DNA from: Hyunsoonleella pacifica | GTDB taxonomy: Bacteria > Bacteroidota > Bacteroidia > Flavobacteriales > Flavobacteriaceae | Direction of reading: 5' to 3' | DNA length: 64,000 nt | NCBI RefSeq assembly: GCF_004310335.1 | Contig: NZ_SIRS01000003.1 | Coordinates: 372,001 to 436,000, forward strand | In this document: positions 38,001 to 43,030 of the stretch, piece by piece | How positions within the stretch are numbered: position 1 is the stretch's first letter | How the letters are laid out: each line of letters starts with the position of its first letter | Notes under the pieces: model-generated | The model's database searches: none | What the model was told of the DNA's origin: nothing | Seen by the model: the letters and a program-made list of their open reading frames with translations, nothing else | Program-made: the position numbers and the translations under genes

Positions 38001-38022
38001 CAGCACTAAAAAAGAAGTATAT

Positions 38023-38454
38023 ATGTCGTTTTCAAATTTATTTGATAGTGGGTTTAAGAAGCGTAATCAGAGCCATTTTGCTGCTATTGTTCGTGTGGCT
38101 ATGGCAGATGAAGTGATTACAGATGACGAAAAAGCCTTTTTGGACAGGTTAGCACACAAGTTGGAGATTGGTGAGACTGCTTACCAAGCAATATTAAAAG
38201 ATTATAATTCGCACCCAATTAACCCTCCTGTGTCTTACGATTTACGTCTAGAACGCTTATATGATTTAGTACGTATGATTCATGTAGATACAATTACTGG
38301 AGACTCAGAAATGGCACTTTTGAAAAAGATAGCAGTTGGACTTGGATTTCATGCAGTAAACGTAAAATACATCATAGATAAGGCATTAACTCTTGTGAGT
38401 AACGGTACTGATTTAGATGATTTTGTGGACCAAATAAAGAATATGAATAGATAA
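38023..38454 (+). CDS. TerB-like (tellurite-resistance family) protein
   Basis: 143 residues, all-helical. The VRVAMADEVITDDEKAFLDRLAHKLEI stretch carries the acidic loop seen in TerB-like proteins, repeated less clearly in DTITGDSEMALLKKIA. TerB domains are associated with stress and membrane-linked systems, but the single-domain flavobacterial form has no established role. It ends at a strong terminator and so is probably separate from the following locus. Confidence 0.8.
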   Translation: MSFSNLFDSGFKKRNQSHFAAIVRVAMADEVITDDEKAFLDRLAHKLEIGETAYQAILKDYNSHPINPPVSYDLRLERLYDLVRMIHVDTITGDSEMALLKKIAVGLGFHAVNVKYIIDKALTLVSNGTDLDDFVDQIKNMNR

Positions 38455-38478
38455 AAAATTAAATATTCAATATAATTT

Positions 38479-38510
38479 AAAAGCGTCCAACATGTTGGAC
38501 GCTTTTTTTA
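38479..38510 (+). terminator. Rho-independent terminator after the TerB-like gene
   Basis: Perfect stem AAGCGTCCAACA / TGTTGGACGCTT (38481-38504) followed by a T-run. It separates the TerB-like gene from the downstream leader/tRNA locus. Confidence 0.85.
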
Positions 38511-38718
38511 TGGCCCATAATGGGCATTTATTCAAATAAAATTAAAAATAATTTGACACAAAAATTTAAAAACTAAAATACTAAGCATTGAAACGTAAGC
38601 AACTGGGAGACAAACTTTTGCCATATAACGTAAGTATCTGTTGAAAAACGGACAGCCATTTTTATGCTTAAAATTAGTGTAAATAATTGATTTTCAATAA
38701 ATTAAATTAAAATTTTAT
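38511..38718. other. AT-rich intergenic stretch, nothing recognised
   Basis: Between the terminator and the promoter at 38719. It contains a small GCCCATAATGGGC inverted repeat (about 38513-38525) but no ORF or other recognised element. Confidence 0.5.
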
Positions 38719-38750
38719 TTGGAAGTTTAAAATATTCCACTTTATATTTG
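38719..38750 (+). promoter_or_regulatory. Consensus promoter of the leader/TPR/tRNA-array locus
   Basis: TTG (38719-38721), 21-bp spacer, TATATTTG (38743-38750). This is the best full match to the Bacteroidota TTG-N17-23-TAnnTTTG promoter in the window. Transcription should begin near 38757, giving an untranslated leader of about 320 nt before the TPR gene. Confidence 0.75.
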
Positions 38751-38860
38751 CACCGCAGTTTTGAATGAAGGGCTGCGAGATGAAAATTTAAAATTGAGTT
38801 CCTGAAATACTGAAATAAATTCAGCACAAGTAAGTTCAGGATTAATAAAAACTAAAAGCC

Positions 38861-38938
38861 ATGTTGAAGCATTATATAGCATTTCAGGATTGGAGTTGTA
38901 ACCCAGAGTTATGGCTCAGGCTTCGGTTTTTTCTGTAG
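38861..38938 (+). CDS. Leader peptide, 25 residues
   Basis: ATG 38861 to TAG 38936-38938. The sequence runs MLKHYIAFQDWSC then NPELWLRLRFFL. It uses 17 of the 20 amino acids (no Gly, Thr or Val), with two Trp and single His, Tyr, Cys and Gln. Its end overlaps the 5' arm of the antiterminator (38920-38935), so a ribosome that reaches the end would mask that arm and let the terminator form, while one stalled early would leave it free. I infer a sensor of translation efficiency or of several charged tRNAs. Confidence 0.6.
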   Translation: MLKHYIAFQDWSCNPELWLRLRFFL

Positions 38939-38957
38939 ATTATTACTTTCCAGAAAA

Positions 38958-38994
38958 AAAATCCGAAGCAACACAAACTGTTTCGGATTTTTTT
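38958..38994 (+). terminator. Attenuator terminator in the leader
   Basis: AAAATCCGAA, loop, TTCGGATTTT followed by further T residues. It lies after the leader peptide and before the TPR gene, and is incompatible with the antiterminator pairing described for the leader. Confidence 0.75.
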
Positions 38995-39078
38995 ATTCCT
39001 AGAATATTTATATCTGATTCTATTTAAGAGGCGTCAAATACACTTCTTAAACACGTTTAATATTTAAAAATTAAAACA

Positions 39079-39636
39079 ATGGGATTATCAATTGCTGACG
39101 CTTACTATTTAAAAGCGAAAGGAGCCTCGTGTGGAATTTTTAGTGACTGGGATGAAGTTTGCGAAGCTTTAAACTATGCATTGTCTTATGATGAAAATCA
39201 TTGTCCGTCGTTATGCCTTTTAGGCGAAATATATGCAGAACATTTACATATGTATGATGAAGCATTTAACTGTTTTGATAAAGTAATAGGCATAGATCCT
39301 GGTAATACCGAAGTATATCAAATGTACGCCATGTATTTAATATGGAGAAACAAAACGGAACGCGCCGAAAAACTTGTAAAACATGCACTAAGCATTGCAG
39401 AAATAGGTAAAGCACCCTTGTTATGGTTACTGTCTTGCATCAATGAGACCAAGGGCGAGTACAAAGTAAGTTTAGAGCATTTAAAGGACGCCAAGGTAGA
39501 TAGTTATAACGATAGGTATTTTAGCTATATGCAATATGAGGAAAAACGCATAAAAAAGAAGATAGAATTATCTAAACCCAAGGCTAAAAAGAAGAAAAAA
39601 AAGGCTAAAAATAAAAGAAAGAAATCGGCAAAGTAA
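39079..39636 (+). CDS. TPR protein with Lys-rich C-terminal tail
   Basis: 185 residues, no signal peptide. Four to five TPR-like helix pairs (residues about 5-150: AEHLHMYDEAFNCFDKVIGIDPGNTEVYQMYAMYL) are followed by a strongly basic tail (from SKPKAKKKKKKA to the end), suited to binding RNA. It is preceded by TTTAAAAATTAAAACAATG, nearly identical to the sequence before the slipin gene at 41830. Its stop codon lies inside a 9-bp hairpin just before the first tRNA of the array. I infer an RNA-handling role within this locus. Confidence 0.8.
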   Translation: MGLSIADAYYLKAKGASCGIFSDWDEVCEALNYALSYDENHCPSLCLLGEIYAEHLHMYDEAFNCFDKVIGIDPGNTEVYQMYAMYLIWRNKTERAEKLVKHALSIAEIGKAPLLWLLSCINETKGEYKVSLEHLKDAKVDSYNDRYFSYMQYEEKRIKKKIELSKPKAKKKKKKAKNKRKKSAK

Positions 39637-39647
39637 CATTTGCCGAT
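39624..39647 (+). other. Hairpin at the end of the TPR gene
   Basis: ATCGGCAAA / TTTGCCGAT, a perfect 9-bp stem with loop GTAACA that contains the TPR stop codon (39634-39636). No T-run follows, so it is not a normal terminator. It begins 4 bp before the first tRNA-like element and may be a processing site between mRNA and tRNAs. Confidence 0.55.
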
Positions 39648-39650
39648 GTA

Positions 39651-39736
39651 TGGGAACTCGTCAACGTTGGAGAGTTGAAGCAGACTGTAAATCTGTTATC
39701 GATGGATTTAGTAGGTTCGAATCCTTCAGTTCCCAC
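39651..39736 (+). tRNA. tRNA-Tyr(GTA)-like, array element 1
   Basis: Acceptor TGGGAAC/GTTCCCA, anticodon arm CAGACTGTAAATCTG with anticodon GTA, long variable region, T-loop GGTTCGAATCC with a weak stem. First element of the array. Confidence 0.75.
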
Positions 39737-39740
39737 ACCT

Positions 39741-39812
39741 GCGTTTGTGGTGTAATTGGCAGCATATAAGTCTCCAAAACTTATGGTCGGGGTTCGAATC
39801 CTTACAAACGCG
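39741..39812 (+). tRNA. tRNA-Trp(CCA)-like, array element 2
   Basis: Acceptor GCGTTTG/CAAACGC, D-arm GTGTAATTGGCAGC, anticodon stem ATAAGT/ACTTAT with loop CTCCAAA (anticodon CCA), T-arm with GTTCGAATC. Five bp after element 1. Confidence 0.78.
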
Positions 39813-39818
39813 CAAAAT

Positions 39819-39890
39819 GGTTCATTGGGGTAATGGCTATCCTTCCTGATTGTCTCTCAGGGGAAACGAGTTCGATTCTCGTATGAACCA
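39819..39890 (+). tRNA. tRNA-Asp(GTC)-like, array element 3
   Basis: Acceptor GGTTCAT/ATGAACC, anticodon stem CCTGA/TCAGG with loop TTGTCTC (anticodon GTC), T-arm ACGAGTTCGATTCTCGT. Position 37 is T instead of the usual purine, so decoding efficiency is doubtful. Confidence 0.75.
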
Positions 39891-39897
39891 CAAAAAC

Positions 39898-39965
39898 GCT
39901 TTGTAAAAGTGCTAATGGTGCTGGTCTCTATAGGAGAGGTATAAGAGGCCATTATTTTACAGGGC
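39898..39965 (+). ncRNA. Degenerate tRNA-like element 4
   Basis: An 11-bp acceptor-like stem GCTTTGTAAAA/TTTTACAGGGC (two G-T pairs) closes an internal GGTCTCT/AGAGGCC hairpin. No T-loop and no clear 7-base anticodon loop are present. It keeps the spacing of the array and may be a decayed or specialised tRNA-like RNA. Confidence 0.45.
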
Positions 39966-39972
39966 GCTATTT

Positions 39973-40061
39973 GGAGCGTAGAGCAAATATTGGTTCGTTG
40001 CGCTTACCTGCTAAGTAAGTTTACCGTTTTGGTAATGAAGGTTCAATTCCTTTGCTCTCCG
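39973..40061 (+). tRNA. tRNA-Ser(GCT)-like, array element 5
   Basis: GAGCAAA/TTTGCTC acceptor with outer GGA/TCC separated by an extra 4-5 bases on the 5' side. Anticodon stem CTTAC/GTAAG with loop CTGCTAA (anticodon GCT), long variable arm TTACC/GGTAA as in serine tRNAs, T-arm AAGGTTCAATTCCTT. Confidence 0.7.
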
Positions 40062-40066
40062 CAAAA

Positions 40067-40149
40067 CTGAGAATAGAATCCCGAAGTTTCGGGAGTAGCT
40101 TACTCGCTTTGGAAGCTAGAGGTTGTTGGTTCGAGCCCAGCTTCTCAGA
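40067..40149 (+). tRNA. tRNA-Pro(TGG)-like, array element 6
   Basis: Acceptor CTGAGAA/TTCTCAG. Anticodon loop TTTGGAA (anticodon TGG) on a five-pair stem with one mismatch. T-arm GTTGGTTCGAGCCCAGC. The D-arm side carries an inserted TCCCGAAGTTTCGGGA hairpin (40079-40094), so the D-arm is abnormal. Confidence 0.65.
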
Positions 40150-40157
40150 TAAAAGTG

Positions 40158-40288
40158 TTGCTCCGTTGGTCAAATGGTTAAGACGTCTGACTTTAACTCA
40201 TGCGACCATATTTGAGAAATAGGTTTCGTTGAATTCGCAAACTCATTTCTATCAGGAATTAAGAGTTCGATTCTCTTATGGAGTACAA
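40158..40288 (+). tRNA. tRNA-like element 7 with an insertion at the anticodon loop
   Basis: About 131 nt. Outer pairing is TTG..CTCC / GGAG..CAA, D-arm-like TGGTCAAATGGTTAAGAC, T-arm AGAGTTCGATTCTCT. The anticodon stem is best drawn as TCTGA (40186-40190) with TCAGG (40252-40256), which leaves CTTTAA plus about 55 nt in the loop. The extra part folds as AGAAAT/ATTTCT around GTTTCG/CGCAAAC. A shorter stem TGA/TCA would give loop CTTTAAC with apparent anticodon TTA. Identity is unresolved (Lys-like or a non-sense anticodon). Confidence 0.5.
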
Positions 40289-40289
40289 A

Positions 40290-40364
40290 TTGAGGCATAG
40301 CTTAATTGTTAAAGCACCGAGCTTTTAATTCAGGTGATTTAGTTTTAATTCCTAATACCTCAAC
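40290..40364 (+). tRNA. tRNA-Lys(TTT)-like, array element 8
   Basis: Acceptor TTGAGG/CCTCAA. Anticodon loop CTTTTAA (TTT) on stem CCGAG/TTCAGG with one mismatch. The T-loop reads TTTTAAT instead of TTCGAAT, so the fold is probably weaker than in a normal tRNA-Lys. Confidence 0.65.
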
Positions 40365-40369
40365 AATAT

Positions 40370-40442
40370 GCAGGAATGGCGAAATGGCAAACGCACTCGA
40401 CTTAGAATCGAGAAACTGGGAGTTCGAATCTCTCTTCCTGTA
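40370..40442 (+). tRNA. tRNA-Leu(TAG)-like, array element 9, short variable arm
   Basis: Acceptor GCAGGAA/TTCCTGT, anticodon stem TCGA/TCGA with loop CTTAGAA (TAG), T-arm GGGAGTTCGAATCTCTC. The variable region is only about 6 nt (AAACTG). Bacterial leucine tRNAs normally have a long variable arm, so charging by LeuRS is doubtful. Confidence 0.75.
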
Positions 40443-40449
40443 CAGTTTT

Positions 40450-40523
40450 GCTCTACTAGCCCAACTGGAAGAGGCATCGGACTTAAAATCCGTACAGTCC
40501 AAGTTCGAATCTTGGGTAGAGTA
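40450..40523 (+). tRNA. tRNA-Leu(TAA)-like, array element 10, short variable arm
   Basis: Acceptor GCTCTAC/GTAGAGT, anticodon stem CGGA/TCCG with loop CTTAAAA (TAA), T-arm CCAAGTTCGAATCTTGG. Again a short variable region (TACAGT) where a long arm is expected for leucine. Confidence 0.75.
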
Positions 40524-40527
40524 CATA

Positions 40528-40601
40528 TAAGCTTATAGTGAATAGGATAACACGCCAGAATACGACTCTGGGAATATGGGTTCGAGTCCTGTTAAGCTTA
40601 C
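40528..40601 (+). tRNA. tRNA-Arg(ACG)-like, array element 11
   Basis: Acceptor TAAGCTTA/TAAGCTTA, anticodon stem CCAGA/TCTGG with loop ATACGAC (ACG), T-loop GGGTTCGAGTCC. Five bp after element 10. Confidence 0.75.
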
Positions 40602-40606
40602 AAAAA

Positions 40607-40680
40607 TAGCCCGTGGTGTAACGGCAACACTCAAGATTTTGATTCTTGCATTATAGGTTCGAATCCTATCGGGTTATCCA
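40607..40680 (+). tRNA. tRNA-Gln(TTG)-like, array element 12
   Basis: Acceptor TAGCCCG/CGGGTTA, D-arm GTGTAACGGCAAC, anticodon stem CAAGA/TCTTG with loop TTTTGAT (TTG), T-arm TATAGGTTCGAATCCTAT. CCA follows the discriminator base (40678-40680). U1-A72 is a glutamine-like identity feature. Confidence 0.85.
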
Positions 40681-40684
40681 AAAT

Positions 40685-40760
40685 GGTGTCTGTAGTGTAA
40701 TGGCTAGCACAAGAGATTGTGAATCTCTTAGATCAAGGTTCGATTCCTGATAGACACCCA
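40685..40760 (+). tRNA. tRNA-His(GTG)-like, array element 13
   Basis: Anticodon stem AGAGA/TCTCT with loop TTGTGAA (GTG), T-arm CAAGGTTCGATTCCTGA. If the acceptor is GTGTCTG/TAGACAC, the base before it is G (40685) opposite C, which is the G-1:C73 identity pair of histidine tRNAs. This copy looks functional. Confidence 0.85.
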
Positions 40761-40763
40761 AAT

Positions 40764-40836
40764 GGAACGGTAGCAAAGTTGGTCAATGCACCAGATTGAA
40801 GCTCTGGCGATATAGGTTCGAATCCTGTCTGTTCCA
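40764..40836 (+). tRNA. tRNA-Phe(GAA)-like, array element 14
   Basis: Acceptor GGAACGG/CTGTTCC, anticodon stem CCAGA/TCTGG with loop TTGAAGC (GAA), T-arm ATAGGTTCGAATCCTGT, discriminator A. Confidence 0.82.
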
Positions 40837-40841
40837 CAATA

Positions 40842-41044
40842 TTAAGTTCTTTTAAAAAAGATTCTTGCTTTCGTAGGAAATGGTATCAAGCTAGTCTTGT
40901 TGGGTGTTTCAGTATAGCACTATTGCATAAGGCACTGCAGCGATGCATGATGGTTTTATGTTCAACTAGACTTGAAGGTTTTTACTGTTAACCAAAAAAC
41001 AGTAGCAACTCAATAGGTCGTGGGTTCGATTCCCACTTATCCGC
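40842..41044 (+). ncRNA. Degenerate tRNA-Asn(GTT)-like element 15 with extra 5' structure
   Basis: The 3' part keeps GGTCGTGGGTTCGATTCCCAC and an acceptor strand TTATCCGC, but no matching 5' acceptor strand was found. A stem GGTTTTT/AAAAAAC encloses ACTGTTAACC, which holds the Asn-type GTT anticodon. Upstream, TCAAGCTAG and CTAGACTTGA (about 40886 and 40966) pair around further hairpins. This is a rearranged or non-canonical RNA rather than a clean tRNA. Confidence 0.4.
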
Positions 41045-41046
41045 TC

Positions 41047-41120
41047 ATATTGGATAATAGTTCAGATGGCTAGAACAATTGATTATTTGGATGTTACCGG
41101 TTCGATTCCGGTCTAGATTT
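41047..41120 (+). tRNA. tRNA-Ile(GAT)-like degenerate element 16
   Basis: D-arm TAGTTCAGATGGCTAGAAC and T-arm ACCGGTTCGATTCCGGT are clear. The anticodon region AACAATTGATTATTTGGATGTT suggests loop TTGATTA (GAT) on an irregular stem. The acceptor strands do not pair well; the 3' strand CTAGAT pairs better with ATCTAG of the next element. Confidence 0.45.
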
Positions 41121-41195
41121 AGGATCTAGTAACTCAACGGTAGAGTACCAAACTGCACTCAAAATGTAGTGAAATGGGTTTTTTAACCCTCCCCC
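41121..41195 (+). tRNA. tRNA-Leu(CAA)-like degenerate element 17
   Basis: D-arm GTAACTCAACGGTAGAGTAC, anticodon stem CTGCA/TGTAG with loop CTCAAAA (CAA). The T-arm is replaced by GGGTT/AACCC around a T-run and no acceptor pair is found. Probably the decayed last element of the array. Confidence 0.4.
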
Positions 41196-41829
41196 ACCAA
41201 AGCTTATCATCTTGTAAAACTGATAGCCAACGCAGTTGCCATACTGCTCAACAAAAACAAGGCGAAAACAGTAGGATTGTAAGTTGGCTAGATTCCCGCC
41301 TTCGCGGGAACGACAGATAGCGGTCTGAAACGTACTTTGAAATACTGATTTTTAATTGCTAGATGTAATTACTGTTTTGTTTTCAGGATATAAAACATCG
41401 TATCTTAATAGAGATATAATCTTTTACTTCCACACTACATCACACTAGTTATTAAGGCTTTTAATATGAGTATTTCCGTGTGTGACAGATGACTTTCAAT
41501 CTACTGTTTTCTTTAGATGAAATAGTGTAATCAGACCAGTAAGGTCTTTAAAAAGATAAAAATGAACAAGGTTTATATCAAATGATTTAGATGTAGACGA
41601 TAGTTCCTAGGATCTTGATAGCTAACATCCCCTGACGGCAACGTTAGGAATACAACGGATAGCCCGACCTGAGGTCCTGAAACAAGTTCAGGATGAAGGT
41701 AGCGCTCAAAATATACTTTTGAAAGTAATGAACTCGTCGTTACTAGATAAAGTTGGTAACCCTTCCGTTACAGGTTTTACCGCGCCTTAGTTGGCAAAAA
41801 ATTATTGAATAATTTAAAAATTAAAAACA
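41196..41829. other. Gene-free stretch between the tRNA array and the slipin gene
   Basis: About 630 bp with no ORF of note. It contains a TTCCCGCCTTCGCGGGAA hairpin (about 41293-41310), a REP-type sequence common in this phylum, the dispersed repeat copy C (41627-41708) and several short inverted repeats such as GTAAC-type pairs near 41740-41780. It may carry more tRNA-like remnants, but none could be folded convincingly by eye. Confidence 0.5.
41627..41708 (+). repeat. Dispersed intergenic repeat, copy C
   Basis: Keeps ACGGATAGCCCGACC and GGTAGCGCTCAA of the family. The 5' end is diverged (a CTAAC/GTTAG hairpin around CATCCCCTGACGG), and a REP hairpin TCCTGAA/TTCAGGA is inserted before the 3' end. 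Confidence 0.55.
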
Positions 41830-42930
41830 ATGAAACGAGTAAGAATTAATGCAGGAAAAGTAGGTTTAGTCTTTAAAGTCGGTAACTACGTACGCGTAAT
41901 TACCGAGGGAACACATTGGATAGGTTTTAGCCAGCGTGTATTAGAATATAACCTAGCACTAGCTTTTGCTACTCCAGTGGCCCTAGAACTCTTACTAAAA
42001 GACGAAACGTTGGCGGCAATGCTTGATGTTATTGAAGTAAAAGACAGTGAATTGGTTTTAGTTTACGAAAACGGAAACTTTAAAACCGTATTATCTGCAG
42101 GACGTTACGTGTACTGGAAGGGTTTAATTGATCGTGAATTTACAATGGTAGATTTAAGCAAAATTTATATTACTGAAAACATCAGTAAAGCGTTGTTTAG
42201 TAAGTATGATTTGAGCAAACATATCCGCATGTTTGAAGTGGCTGCTTACGAAAATGCAGTGCTTTTGGTAGATGATGTGTACACCAAAACACTTAGTGGT
42301 GGTACGTATCGTTTCTGGAGAAACGACACAACCATTAAAATCGCTAAGGTAGATACACGACAATTGCAACTGGAAATTGCCGGACAAGAATTGTTAACTA
42401 AAGATAAAGCAGCTATCCGTATCAACTTTTACACACAGTACAAAGTTACCGATATTGAGAAAGCCCTTTTGGAAAACAAGGACTACGAAAAGCAATTGTA
42501 CATTGCGATGCAGTTGGTGTTGCGTGCCTACGTGGGTGCCTACACCTTGGACGAGCTGTTAGAACGTAAAGACAACATTGCAGAGGCCGTGTTTAACGAC
42601 GTAAAAACCAGCGCCACCAAACTGGGTGTAACCGTACTAAACTGCGGTATGCGCGATGTGATTTTAACAGGTGATATGAAAGACATCATGAATCAAGTAT
42701 TAATAGCACAAAAGAAAGCGCAGGCCAACACCATTACCCGTCGTGAGGAAACAGCCTCTACCCGTAGCTTGCTAAATACGGCAAAGTTGATGGAAGAGAA
42801 TAACATGCTGTACAAGCTAAAAGAGATGGAGTATGTTGAAAAAATCGCCGATAAAATTGGCGAAATCACGGTGGCTGGTAACGGTGGTATCGTAGCACAG
42901 TTAAAAGACATTTTCTCTGTTAGTAAATAA
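41830..42930 (+). CDS. Slipin / band-7 (SPFH) family protein, soluble form
   Basis: 366 residues. The SPFH/band-7 core is residues about 165-310 (VDTRQLQLEIAGQELLTKDKAAIRINFYTQYKVTD, then VLNCGMRDVILTGDMKDIMNQVLIAQKKAQANTITRREETA), which matches slipins. Instead of an N-terminal membrane helix, residues 1-163 hold three copies of a beta motif ending in Gly-x-(Y/H)-x-x-(W/F): about 8-33, 71-96 and 137-162. Slipins are recurrent members of bacterial RtcB-type RNA-repair operons. Here it shares its translation-start sequence with the TPR gene on the far side of the tRNA array, which supports a common locus. Confidence 0.88.
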   Translation: MKRVRINAGKVGLVFKVGNYVRVITEGTHWIGFSQRVLEYNLALAFATPVALELLLKDETLAAMLDVIEVKDSELVLVYENGNFKTVLSAGRYVYWKGLIDREFTMVDLSKIYITENISKALFSKYDLSKHIRMFEVAAYENAVLLVDDVYTKTLSGGTYRFWRNDTTIKIAKVDTRQLQLEIAGQELLTKDKAAIRINFYTQYKVTDIEKALLENKDYEKQLYIAMQLVLRAYVGAYTLDELLERKDNIAEAVFNDVKTSATKLGVTVLNCGMRDVILTGDMKDIMNQVLIAQKKAQANTITRREETASTRSLLNTAKLMEENNMLYKLKEMEYVEKIADKIGEITVAGNGGIVAQLKDIFSVSK

Positions 42931-42937
42931 GGTGTTT

Positions 42938-43030
42938 TGGGCGTAACCCCGCCGAAAAAGGCGGGGTCGCGCTTTACGCTATATCTTTTGCTAAAAAGCA
43001 AAAGGATGCCGCTACAATCGCTTACGCGGG
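42938..43030 (-). repeat. Dispersed intergenic repeat, copy D (reverse strand)
   Basis: On the minus strand it reads GCGATTGTAGCGGCATCC, a CTTTTGC/GCAAAAG hairpin, ATAGCGTAAAGCGCGACC, a CCCCGCC/GGCGGGG hairpin and GTTACGCCCAA. The order and ends match copies A-C. It follows the slipin stop codon and could act as a terminator-like structure for it. Confidence 0.7.

Larger units (their letters stand above)
38754..38994 (+). promoter_or_regulatory. Structured leader with alternative hairpins (probable attenuator)
   Basis: Visible pairings: CGCAG/CTGCG (38754-38758 with 38773-38777); TCCTGAA/TTCAGGA (38800-38806 with 38835-38841) enclosing CTGAA/TTCAG (38810-38814 with 38820-38824). A terminator has ATCCGAA (38961-38967) pairing with TTCGGAT (38982-38988), flanked by A- and T-runs. 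The competing pairing is GCTTCGGTTTTTTCTG (38920-38935) with CAGAAAAAAAATCCGAAGC (38951-38969), which would block the terminator. A second TTCAGGATT (38883-38891) inside the leader ORF repeats 38835-38843 and could also pair with 38800-38806. The layout is that of translation-controlled attenuation. I did not compute energies. Confidence 0.7.

Noticed and set aside
38023-38454. TerB-like gene as part of the tRNA-array locus
   Set aside because: A strong terminator at 38479-38510 and a separate consensus promoter at 38719 divide them; family members are common as single genes.
40302-40530. Two overlapping 74-codon reading frames on opposite strands
   Set aside because: Both run across tRNA-like elements 8-10; the apparent open frames come from tRNA arms and there is no start context or protein-like composition.
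41196-41829. Further tRNA genes after element 17
   Set aside because: Some short stems and GG-rich stretches look tRNA-like, but no acceptor, anticodon and T-arm set could be assembled.
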